Below, one piece after another: positions 32,898-41,744 of a stretch of DNA of 64,000 nt (within the stretch, counting starts at the first letter, position 1; each line of letters begins with the position of its first letter). The DNA comes from Molanna angustata (Eukaryota; Arthropoda; Insecta; Trichoptera; Molannidae). The position numbers and the translations under genes are program-made. Where the stretch lies: positions 28,469,796 to 28,533,795 of the forward strand of contig OY754977.1 in assembly GCA_963576475.1 (NCBI GenBank), given 5' to 3'. The notes below the pieces were generated by a model, which did no database searches, was not told where the DNA came from, and worked only from the letters and a program-made list of their open reading frames with translations.

Positions 32898-35378
32898 CTA
32901 TGTTGGCGGGCGGACGGAGGAAGAGGGGGGTGGTGGATGGGGGGGGGTGATAGTGGGTGTGGTTAATATTTTTATAAGGGGAGAATTTATTAGTGGGTGT
33001 TGTATATTTAAAATTTGGTTTTTGGGGGCTCTATTTATTTCGATTGATTCTAGAATATCTAATTTTTTCCCCTTATTACACCTATGTAAAATTTTTACGT
33101 CTCTGAAGTCGAATGTATGTCCTGTTAGTCTGGCGTGGTCCGCGATATCTGAGTTGATAGAAAAGTTTTTTATTGCCTTTATATGTTCAGAAATCCTGGT
33201 TTTTATTTTCCTTCCACTTTGTCCGATGTACTGGTTTTCACAATTGTGACAATTTAATTTATAGACCCCACTATTGTTCAGCACACTAATTTTTGTTTTA
33301 TTGTTCAATATATATTTTTTGATACTATTATCCGTGTATAGTGCAGGTTTAATTTTCATATCTTTACATATGTTTAGTAAATTTGAAGTAAGTTTTCCTG
33401 TGTATAAAATTCTTCTCCAAGGTTTATCTTCTTGATGGTCAAATACTCGATAATACACAAATTTATTGATGGCCGACTCTTGTTCTTTTTTACGAATCTT
33501 TTTGACGATCAGTTTTTCATCAAAACCATTGTTTTTTGCGATTGTTTTGATCGTTTCTACTTCTGTGTTGTAATTTTTTGTTGTCAGGGGTAGCGATGTG
33601 AGTCTGTGGATCATCGAGTTAAACGCTGCCATTTTTTGGGATAATGGGTGGCAAGATTCTGCATGTATGATGTTGTCTGCATATGTTTCTTTTCTGTATA
33701 TCTTAAATATGAATTTTCCATTTTCAATTGATATTGTTGTATCTAAGAAATTTAATGTGTTATTATCTCCTATTTCACAAGTAAATTCTATTTTGTGATG
33801 TTGGGCATTAAACAATTTTAACAAATTGGTTAATTGTCTTTTGGACCCTTTAAATGTAAAAAATACATCGTCGACATACCTCTGATAAAAATAAATGTTT
33901 TGTACCAATTGATTCGTTGATGATAGAATTTTGTTTTCAAGGTTATCCATAAATATGTCTGCGAGTAACGGGGATAATGGATTGCCCATGGGGAGTCCGT
34001 TAGTCTGTGTGTAGTATTCTTCTTTGAAGCAGAAATAATTTTGGTGAATGGATACATGTATCATAGTATATATATCGTTTTTAAGGATACTATCTTCACA
34101 TTTTTCTTCTAAAATTTCTTTTAAGTATTGTAATGCTTCTTGAACTGGAACGTTTGTAAATAAACTTTTTACGTCGAACGATACAAGAGTGCTGTTTTCT
34201 GGAGGTATGTTATGTTGTAAATTGTTACAGAATTCTATTGAATTTTTAATTGCATACTTTGGTTTAAACTGAGTAACTTTTAAAAACAAATCGTTAACAT
34301 ATTTGGATACCAGGTATGACGGTGCATTTATGTAGGATACCACAGGTCTCATTGGATTATTTTCTTTATGAATCTTGGAAAGTCCATATAATTGTGGGGA
34401 TTTTGGGTTCATTGTTATATATTTATATGATCTATGTTTGTCTATTGTTTTTGATTTCTTGAGTGTTTCTTTTATTTGTTTTTGGTATTTTTCGGTGGGG
34501 TCTTCGGGTATTTTCTCAAATGTTGTATTGTCGGTGATTATGTCGTAAATTTTATTGTTATAGTCGGATTTGTAAAGGATAACGATTGAATTTCCTTTGT
34601 CTGCTTTGGTACATACTAAATCTTTTTCTTTTATTATTTGTACGAACTCTTTCATTGTCTTCTGGTAATTATTGTTACTTAGATATTTTTGGTTTTTATT
34701 TAGTTTTTCAATGAATTTGGCGCATTTGTGTTTATTTAAATCATCTAATGCTATGTCTAGGTCGATAATCAGGTTTTGTAAACAGTGTTTATTATGCATC
34801 GGATCAATATTAAATTTGGCCCCCTTCTCCAGTAGTTTGATGTGTTTTTCTTCAAAGGTTTCATTTGTACAGTTGACAACACGATGATGGAATTTTATTG
34901 AATCATTGTTGTTGTTGTTTTTTGTGTTTTTATTTGTTTTTGATGCTTGGATTAGGTTCTTCAGTTTCTTATCCAAAGTTTTCTTTTTTAAGCTTGCGTG
35001 TAAACTTATCTGTTCATATATTTTATCTTCAATTATGTCCCATTCCACTGGATGTAATTCTGATGTAAGTTGATTATGCAGGAAAAAAATGTATTTCTTC
35101 AAGTCATTTTGTATTGTAAAAGCATTTTTAATTTCTTTTTTCATCCACACTATTTGACCAATTTCTTTTGCTTCACAAGCTGATTTTGAACTATTTTTGC
35201 ACTTTAATAAACAATATTTTGGAAACACTTTATTTTTAAGACACTTTTGATTGAAGTAGATTTTTAGTGACAGTAGTCTGTCTTTCAGTCTTAACTTAAG
35301 TAACTTCCTCACTTTCATTGCCGTACAAGCTGATAACAATTCTTCGAATTTTTCGTGAGAAACTTTGTAGAAGTTCAT
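32898..35378 (-). CDS. Penelope-like reverse transcriptase with GIY-YIG endonuclease, 826 aa
   Basis: This protein both cuts DNA and reverse transcribes the element RNA. The N-terminal 200 residues are Lys-rich. RT blocks include VCTKADKGNSIVIL near residue 250, SPQLYGLSKIHKENNPMRPV, STLVSFDVKSLFTNVPV (motif A), QTNGLPMGNPLSPLLADIFM (motif B) and RYVDDVFFTF with YVDD near residue 501 (motif C). The C-terminal GIY-YIG domain has SGVYKLNCHNCENQYIGQSG near residue 703, the invariant-type arginine in KTRISEHIKA, and ESIEINRAP with its glutamate. A Pro-rich tail follows. The length is in the normal range for canonical Penelope-like proteins, and no frame is broken. The ATG lies 14 codons before a shared motif present in both pseudo-LTR copies. 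It may encode an active enzyme. Confidence 0.88.
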   Translation of the reverse strand: MNFYKVSHEKFEELLSACTAMKVRKLLKLRLKDRLLSLKIYFNQKCLKNKVFPKYCLLKCKNSSKSACEAKEIGQIVWMKKEIKNAFTIQNDLKKYIFFLHNQLTSELHPVEWDIIEDKIYEQISLHASLKKKTLDKKLKNLIQASKTNKNTKNNNNNDSIKFHHRVVNCTNETFEEKHIKLLEKGAKFNIDPMHNKHCLQNLIIDLDIALDDLNKHKCAKFIEKLNKNQKYLSNNNYQKTMKEFVQIIKEKDLVCTKADKGNSIVILYKSDYNNKIYDIITDNTTFEKIPEDPTEKYQKQIKETLKKSKTIDKHRSYKYITMNPKSPQLYGLSKIHKENNPMRPVVSYINAPSYLVSKYVNDLFLKVTQFKPKYAIKNSIEFCNNLQHNIPPENSTLVSFDVKSLFTNVPVQEALQYLKEILEEKCEDSILKNDIYTMIHVSIHQNYFCFKEEYYTQTNGLPMGNPLSPLLADIFMDNLENKILSSTNQLVQNIYFYQRYVDDVFFTFKGSKRQLTNLLKLFNAQHHKIEFTCEIGDNNTLNFLDTTISIENGKFIFKIYRKETYADNIIHAESCHPLSQKMAAFNSMIHRLTSLPLTTKNYNTEVETIKTIAKNNGFDEKLIVKKIRKKEQESAINKFVYYRVFDHQEDKPWRRILYTGKLTSNLLNICKDMKIKPALYTDNSIKKYILNNKTKISVLNNSGVYKLNCHNCENQYIGQSGRKIKTRISEHIKAIKNFSINSDIADHARLTGHTFDFRDVKILHRCNKGKKLDILESIEINRAPKNQILNIQHPLINSPLIKILTTPTITPPHPPPPSSSVRPPT

Positions 35379-35456
35379 TTTAAATAAAATAAAATAAATT
35401 AAAACAAATAACTTTGTTTACTTCTACTACTGTAAACACCTTTAATTTATGAAAGG

Positions 35457-35496
35457 GGTTATAACGTTTTCGAGCGTGTGCTCATCCTCAGTAACC
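35457..35496 (-). ncRNA. Hammerhead-like ribozyme motif, upstream pseudo-LTR
   Basis: Identical to the motif at 32820-32859. The two copies bracket the full ORF in the same orientation, so self-cleavage would release a unit-length RNA. Confidence 0.5.
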
Positions 35497-35534
35497 ACTT
35501 ATTACTAACTTAAAACTAATGACAGACTACTTAA

Positions 35535-35880
35535 CTATGTTGGCGGGCGGACGGAGGAAGAGGGGGGTGGTGGATGGGGGGGGGTGATAGTGGGTGTGGT
35601 TAATATTTTTATAAGGGGAGAATTTATTAGTGGGTGTTGTATATTTAAAATTTGGTTTTTGGGGGCTCTATTTATTTCGATTGATTCTAGAATATCTAAT
35701 TTTTTCCCCTTATTACACCTATGTAAAATTTTTACGTCTCTGAAGTCGAATGTATGTCCTGTTAGTCTGGCGTGGTCCGCGATATCTGAGTTGATAGAAA
35801 AGTTTTTTATTGCCTTTATATGTTCAGAAATCCTGGTTTTTATTTTCCTTCCACTTTGTCCGATGTACTGGTTTTCACAA
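35535..35880 (-). pseudogene. GIY-YIG domain fragment, tandem unit
   Basis: The C-terminal 115 residues of the same protein, from ENQYIGQSGRKIKTRISEHI to the Pro-rich end, identical to the full copy. It lacks the first half of the GIY motif and all of the RT. It belongs to the upstream head-to-tail unit that provides the pseudo-LTR. Confidence 0.85.
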
Positions 35881-36226
35881 TTGTGAAAACCAGTACATCG
35901 GACAAAGTGGAAGGAAAATAAAAACCAGGATTTCTGAACATATAAAGGCAATAAAAAACTTTTCTATCAACTCAGATATCGCGGACCACGCCAGACTAAC
36001 AGGACATACATTCGACTTCAGAGACGTAAAAATTTTACATAGGTGTAATAAGGGGAAAAAATTAGATATTCTAGAATCAATCGAAATAAATAGAGCCCCC
36101 AAAAACCAAATTTTAAATATACAACACCCACTAATAAATTCTCCCCTTATAAAAATATTAACCACACCCACTATCACCCCCCCCCATCCACCACCCCCCT
36201 CTTCCTCCGTCCGCCCGCCAACATAG
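35881..36226 (+). pseudogene. GIY-YIG domain fragment, inverted unit
   Basis: The mirror image of the neighbouring fragment, reading on the plus strand to the same stop. Open frames that cross the axis on either strand (starting MPLYVQKSWF) are artefacts of the palindrome. Confidence 0.85.
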
Positions 36227-36264
36227 TTAAGTAGTCTGTCATTAGTTTTAAGTTAGTAATAAGT

Positions 36265-36304
36265 GGTTACTGAGGATGAGCACACGCTCGAAAACGTTAT
36301 AACC
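36265..36304 (+). ncRNA. Hammerhead-like ribozyme motif, inverted unit
   Basis: The third identical copy, on the plus strand in the inverted fragment. Confidence 0.45.
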
Positions 36305-36379
36305 CCTTTCATAAATTAAAGGTGTTTACAGTAGTAGAAGTAAACAAAGTTATTTGTTTTAATTTATTTTATTTTATTT

Positions 36380-37035
36380 CTTGGAGTTTAATTCTTCTTC
36401 CTCTTCTTTTGTGAAGTCATTTGGGACAGTTCATAAATAAACTACTTCCTATAGTCTCATTTTCTTTTTCTTAATTTATGTAGAACTTGGGTGAGTTTTT
36501 ATACAAACTATTTCCTATAGTCTAATTCATCTTCTTCCTCTTCTTTTATGTAGCCCTTTGGGTGAGTTTTTATACAAACTTATTCCTATTATCTAATTCT
36601 TTTTCTTCTTATTTTATGTAGACCTCTGGGCCAGTTTTGATACCAACTATTTATTTTAACGTATTTCTTCTTTTTCTAATTTTATGTAGACCTTTGTTGA
36701 ATTTTGTATAAACTAACTTCCTATAGTCTAATTTTTCCTCTTTTATGTAGACCAAGGGAGAGTTTTCATGCAAACTTTTCCTTTAGTCTAATTCTTCTTT
36801 GTCTTCTTTTATGTTGACCTTTGCGTTACTTTTTATACAATCTATTTCCTGACGTATAATTATTCTTCTAATATGTAGACCTTTGGGTCAGTTTTTATAT
36901 TAACTACTTTCTATAGTCTAATTCTTCTTTTTCTTATTTTTTGTAGATCTTCTGGTTAGTTTTTATACAAACTATTTCCTTTAGTCTAATTCTTCGTTTT
37001 CTTATTTAATGTAGACGTTGGGTGAATTTTAGATA
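36380..37035 (+). repeat. Degenerate ~65-70-bp minisatellite, right part
   Basis: About nine diverged units with the cores gtagacctttgggtgag, tatacaaactatttcctata and gtctaattcttctt. Anchors are near 36441, 36505, 36575, 36644, 36710, 36770, 36838, 36900 and 36968. It lies inside the TTAA-flanked element. Confidence 0.75.
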
Positions 37036-37740
37036 AAATAAACACATAAAACGAATGGGATGTGACCATCACTAGAATCTTCTCAATACTTTTTTTCAAT
37101 CGAAATTTACACCATTTATTATATAATCATATATTGCTTAATTTTCAATAACTACACATTTGATTTTGATGACAATATAATAAAATATCGGGGTTGTGGC
37201 CATTACTGGACTCTTCACAACGTTTATATTCAAATTAAAAACCATTTAAGTCTTCTTCTGTAATGTAGATCAGTTTTATTGTGCAAAAATATAATAATCT
37301 ATAGGTATGCACACTTGACGAAAAATATAAAAACGAATGGGATGTGACCAACACTAGAATCTTTTCAGTACTTTTGTTTATTTAATTTTTAAGCCATTTC
37401 CCATCATCCAAAATTACTAAATATTTAAAACACATTTGCGTTCGATGACAATATGTATATAAAAATAGGGGTTGTGGCCAAATCCAAACTCTTTACAACG
37501 TTGTCTCTTTATAATCAGTCATATTTAAAACCATTTACCATAGTCCATGCGTGCAGAAATTGTATGTAGGTACCTACTTATATATAAAAACAAATGGGTT
37601 GTGGCCATCACTTGAACATTTTACATCGCTTAAACTCAATTAAATTTCAAACTACTTTTCATACTACGAATTAGCAAATATTTTTTGTGACAATATTATA
37701 TAAACGATTGCTTATTCCTTCACTAATTTACATTCTTGGC
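37036..37740 (+). repeat. Degenerate ~130-148-bp tandem repeat
   Basis: Five diverged units anchored on gggatgtgacca or gggttgtggcca near 37057, 37191, 37339, 37468 and 37596, each followed by an aa.cttttcac-like and an aaaccattt piece. Confidence 0.65.
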
Positions 37741-38091
37741 CAACGGCGGGACATAAAAGCTAGTATTTAATAATCTTGTATGTAGGTACCTAAGTGATTA
37801 TCCTATGTTTAGTTAATATATTTTATTTCAAATATTATGTGTACTTCTAATTAAATTATTATTATTTGTACAAAAAACAACAAAAAAGTATAAAGTCACT
37901 TTAGATAAATTATAAATTCACTTTCAAAGAAGCAAAGGATTCACGCACGAACTTGTTGATTCAATAGAAACATCATCGGAAATGATGTTGATCAACTTGG
38001 TTGTCAACCTCTCGTTCGTTATCCAACATTGTTGTCAACAAGGTTGACAAACATTGTTGTCAACCAAGTTTGTCGTCTGTAGGCCGCTTAA

Positions 38092-38554
38092 ATGCTGTAT
38101 TTGTTATGCGATAATTTGTTCGCTTGGTCTGATACTATTTTGGCATCAAACATTTCCAGTTTCAAAATGTAATTATCAAAATATTCGCAAAACAAAAGTG
38201 AGATTTTAAATTATGTATAAAAATGAATTCATTCCAAGCATTTCGCAGTCCAAATTTTACGTCAATGAATAGTTGTACTGAGTCAAAAAACTTTACCGCC
38301 GCCAAATACACAAAAATAAAGAAGTTTCTTACCAATAACTCACGGAGTAAAATATAATCGAATTTTTATTTAGATATATTTACCGAAACACAAAATCCCA
38401 ATTCAATTGGTATGGTATTCTCTCTTTGAACTATTTGAAATGTTGAATAATGCAAAAATTACCTTTATTTGATCTTGAATGATCAATGAGACTGATTTAT
38501 ATCACAATATCTACGGGGACTCTTAATAGTGTGTCTCTTAAAAATCTTTATATG
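38092..38554. other. AT-rich spacer, nothing recognised
   Basis: No recognised gene or repeat. Confidence 0.5.
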
Positions 38555-38700
38555 TAGGTACATACCATCTTGTTGCTTAGGTACATATTCGGGGTAAGAA
38601 AAAAGGATTGACCTCCACACTATCCTATCCTGACATAAATATTTTGTATAGAAAACAAACTATCTTAAAATGATCAATAATTAGAATTTATGGTATTTTT
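38555..38700 (-). repeat. 189-family fragment, inverted
   Basis: Complement of the family: attttgtatagaaaacaaac, gacctccacactatcctatc, then the complement of the cctactcaaaatatg side. It includes part of one satellite-type unit. The foldback copy starts directly to the right. Confidence 0.65.
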
Positions 38701-38970
38701 ATTGAAAAACTTTTTAACATCTCAATAGAGACGAAGTTGGGATATTAAAGAAGAACCAGGGCTGACGACCTCTCATCGGCTACGCTTGTGCAATGTTCAC
38801 CAATTATGCCTTCTTACTGAGTTCCCTTGTCAATTTAATTTTTGAAAGTTCTATATTTTTGTATGAAGTGTAACAATTCACCTGAAAATAAGACATTGTT
38901 ACTATTGCCATCTATGAAACAACGAATAAACCTTTTTGTAACGCCATCTATTTATTCAGAGAATTTCATG
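38701..38970 (-). mobile_element. Foldback element, partial copy
   Basis: Matches the right two thirds of the 28.5-29.0 kb foldback in inverse orientation: aacatctcaatagagacgaa, agttgggatatt, then ctgagttcccttgtcaattt and gtaacgccatctat. The second arm is missing. Confidence 0.65.
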
Positions 38971-40146
38971 TTTTTTTGGGATGTTTGTAAGAGGTAGCAT
39001 TATGACGATAAACCTGCCTTTATACATTTTTGAGAATCAATTCAATAAAGCTATATATAAATTGGTATTTTTTATTTAATAAAATTCGTTTGATCGTTAG
39101 TCTGAAAGGATCCTTTCGTTTAAAAAGTGTATTTTATATCCACATTCCTAGAATTAATAATTCCAAAAATATCGTAAATCGCAGATAAAGGTACTTTGTA
39201 TAATCGATTTAGATGCTCACGAAAATGAAATATTCATGAAATAAAATTTGATTTGAATATTTATTTTCCACAACATGCAGGTAGGTATCTTCGCACACAA
39301 TATGTAACAACACTCACATACGAAAATATGTATTCATTATATTGGTTTTGCAAGAGAAAAATTACAATCCTAAGCAAAAAAAATATGTTTGAAAATAACT
39401 AAATAATATTATGTAAAATTATATGTAAATTTATTAAAAAACTCTTAGTAGGGTTGGCAGGAAAAAATGAGATGAAAAGTTTTATAATAATAATAATCTA
39501 GACAAAACAAAATATTTACATTAAGATTTCGTTCATCCAATACTAGAGCAAAAAATTATCTTCAATATGTATATTTTCCAATGTCGTCCACACGTCTAGT
39601 AATAGTTTGACGAAACAGGCTTATTTTTGAGTAATCCATTTTCTTTTCTGGGCACAGAATTTAATAGGGGGTATATGGTTTAATTGTTAATTTAATGACG
39701 AAGGATTATATTGCGAAGGTGTGTGTTCAAAATGGATTCTATTTGATTTAAAACATGTACCTCCAAATACGATATTGCTTATGTCTGTTCATTAAATAAT
39801 TGATAATACATAATTCATAGTGATGAAACAAATTTACAAGAAAAATAATTGCTTAATTTGTGATGTCGTGTGTCGGAACTAATAAATAAAGATTTAACGC
39901 GACTCTACATTATTGAACGATCAACACATGATCAGCTCGTATCAACGACGGTGGGCTATGGTTCGTTGATCCTCGCCAATCTTCGAGAGTATTCGAGAAT
40001 CATGCAGCCATACACATTGCAGCTAACCAGGTGCAGCTACAATTCCAACGACACTCTCCAAACGTTCCTTAACCATTTCACCATTTGAATATGGCTTCGA
40101 TTTTTTTTTTGCTAGTATCATAGCTTCTGCGTACCTTACTTTTAAG
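38971..40146. other. Spacer with a GC-richer island, no gene recognised
   Basis: The segment at about 39870-40085 is less AT-rich and open for 72 codons (it includes HDQLVSTTVGYGSL), but I recognise no domain and see no reliable splice context. The rest is AT-rich. Confidence 0.4.
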
Positions 40147-40429
40147 CAGCCCATTCACGATCGTGTCATTCGGCGTAGCTCCATATGGACCGGCTCCATT
40201 TGGACCATTGTAAAATTTTCATTACACTCACGGGCGCGCCATCAAAATTAGTATACACATTACACAAGCTGTCGGCACTTTCGCATTCATAATTTCTATT
40301 TTTTGTAATTTTTAAGTAAAAATGAGTTATAATTCTGATGATGAGTTTTATACAACTGCTATATTGGTTTGTTTATATATAAAAAGAAAAAAAAAACAAA
40401 GAGAAAATGTTGTTTTTTTTTTTAACTTT

Positions 40430-40620
40430 TCTACGGACAATTCTTGGTAGAACTCAATTTCAAATAATAAATAAATTTGGGATGGTTAAATAAACCCAAT
40501 GTTTTCAGTTCTACTAATTTAATGACACTGACAAGTTTCGGTCATCCAGTGACCATTTTCAAAGTGTGAAAAAACAAGAGGTGGTTGGTGTTATAATATC
40601 TGGTTAAGGGGTTTGCAACA
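40430..40620 (-). repeat. Penelope-like 3' tail / pseudo-LTR fragment
   Basis: The minus strand contains a hammerhead-like motif (40524-40568) followed by gtagaactgaaaacattg, then atttgaaattgagttctacc. That last piece corresponds in position and wording to the ORF start region of the 35 kb element (aaaatgaacttctac). It is a different, diverged family. Confidence 0.4.
40524..40568 (-). ncRNA. Degenerate hammerhead-like motif
   Basis: Minus strand: stem I ACACT/AGTGT, core TTGAAAAT (canonical CTGANGA is degraded), stem II GGTCA-ctgga-TGACC, GAAAC, TTGTC with a GUC cleavage triplet. The geometry is that of the 33 kb motif, including the T after the core, but core residues have mutated. Confidence 0.35.
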
Positions 40621-40893
40621 TTTTTTTTTCCGTCAGTTCAATTAGAACACTAATTGAACTGACGTCAAACAGCGCGGCGCAATGAGATGGCGCTGTGAGA
40701 TGGCGCAATGTACCTACCGCTGATTTTTAACACTCACGAGCATGCCGTAGGTACCGACAAGATGCGCCGTGCCGTTTGTCGCGGTAATATGGAGTTTCGA
40801 TCGTTTGGAATTCCGTTTTGGTGTGTCAGGCCAATTGGGCTGCGCGGGTTTTGCCATTTGGAAGGATGGCACGATCGTGAATGGGGGCATTTA

Positions 40894-41335
40894 CATAAGA
40901 TGTTGACTATTGAGTCGCTCTAGTAAATATCTCTTGGTCTTGTCAAAATTACCCTTCGTACTTATCAAACTTATTTGCATGCTTAGCCTTATAATTTCGT
41001 TTAGTGCAAAACAGAAATAGGATTATTACATATCAAGCATATTGACTTTGTTTTAAATTCCACGAATAAATAGTTTTACGGCCATCTGTCTTTAATACTC
41101 TCAGTTCTTCTGTGACTCTTATCTTATTTGGTCCACAATCTTTACAACTTGACGCAATCGTGGGTTATCAACAAAATGACAGAGTATTACATAACTTTCT
41201 GACAAAAGGAAGAGATGCTTGTTATGCATTGTGAAAAATCTAAAATGCCATTAAGGAAATGATTCGGGCTAGTTAATTAGTTAAATAAAAATAAAGTAGG
41301 TACGTAAATAAATTAAAATACTATAATAAGGCCTA
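40894..41335. other. Spacer, nothing recognised
   Basis: AT-rich, no open frame with protein character. Confidence 0.5.
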
Positions 41336-41521
41336 ATTTTATTTTTTTTATATTCCTTCTCGGGCAACTAACAGATAGGTACTATGTCGAATATTAATTT
41401 ATCACGCACCCAATAACAAGTTGCCACATTCTGGACACTTACGATATTTATCATCTCACAGATCCAGACTGAAAACACAATTAACAACTGTGTCTTCACT
41501 GGGAATCGAGCCCGGGATCTA
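41336..41521 (-). mobile_element. tRNA-derived SINE (family 2), head-truncated
   Basis: Minus strand: B-box end (ccgggctcgattcccag), body cagtctggatctgtgagatg and ttgttattgggtgcgtgata, and an A/T-rich tail at the left. The A-box half is absent. The full-length relative is at 48474-48704. Confidence 0.7.
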
Positions 41522-41744
41522 GTAAAATTAAAAGTAGGTAATCAGAAAAAGCCAAATGATGTCCAAAAGCGATAGTGTATATAGCTGAAGAATACGTGCC
41601 AAACTACAATCCCATTAATCTAAATTATTGGATATTTTAAGACATTTTGTTTTCTGTACAAAACATGCAGGTACCTACATATATATGTAAGGATATGATA
41701 GTATGGAGGTCAGACAAATATCATGGATTAATTTACAACTAGTT

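Larger units (their letters stand above)
32700..36379. mobile_element. Penelope-like element with pseudo-LTR and inverted fragment
   Basis: The layout is typical of the class. One full minus-strand unit (ORF 35378-32898, then 3' UTR) runs into a second copy of the ORF start (32740-32701, encoding MNFYKVSHEKFEE). Upstream of the full unit is the 3' part of another head-to-tail unit (35379-35880), and this abuts an inverted piece (35881-36379). The flanks share atttcttgg at 32691-32699 and just after 36376, a likely target duplication of about 9-10 bp. The pseudo-LTR contains the 3' UTR with a hammerhead-like motif. Confidence 0.85.
35382..36379. repeat. Perfect ~1-kb palindrome in the Penelope-like element
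   Basis: The axis lies between 35880 and 35881 at ttcacaa/ttgtgaa, with no spacer. Both arms encode identical GIY-YIG C-termini on opposite strands (35535-35880 minus, 35881-36226 plus), then the same 3' UTR to the aaataaaataaaataaa end. I see no mismatch between the arms in the listing. Confidence 0.9.
31326..38087. mobile_element. TTAA-flanked TIR element, 6.8 kb, with nested insertions
   Basis: It is bounded by TTAA at 31322-31325 and 38088-38091. The terminal inverted repeats are about 32 bp: GGGGCCTACACACGACAAAC on the left and, complemented from the right, GCGGCCTACAGACGACAAAC, each continuing TTGGTTGACAAC. Internal to these, a 26-bp perfect inverted pair (starting ggttgacaaccaag at about 31529, and its complement ending at about 38008) and many acaatgttg/caacatgtt words form the subterminal regions. 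A TTAA target and purine-G termini fit Kolobok-like or possibly piggyBac-related elements. No transposase is found. The interior is degenerate tandem repeats plus a Penelope-like element. Confidence 0.6.
40149..40888. mobile_element. Small TIR element containing a Penelope-like tail
   Basis: The ends cccattcacgatcgtgtcat and atggcacgatcgtgaatggg are inverted complements over about 20 bases with one mismatch. No clear target duplication is found. The interior has a perfect 15-bp hairpin (cgtcagttcaattag / taattgaactgacg-type arms near 40632-40664) and GC-rich flanks at 40150-40250 and 40670-40890. A minus-strand Penelope-like 3' tail lies at about 40430-40620. Confidence 0.55.

Noticed and set aside
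35535..36226. Two 138-aa proteins starting MPLYVQKSWF
   Set aside because: They read across the palindrome axis; only the part after the axis is GIY-YIG sequence.
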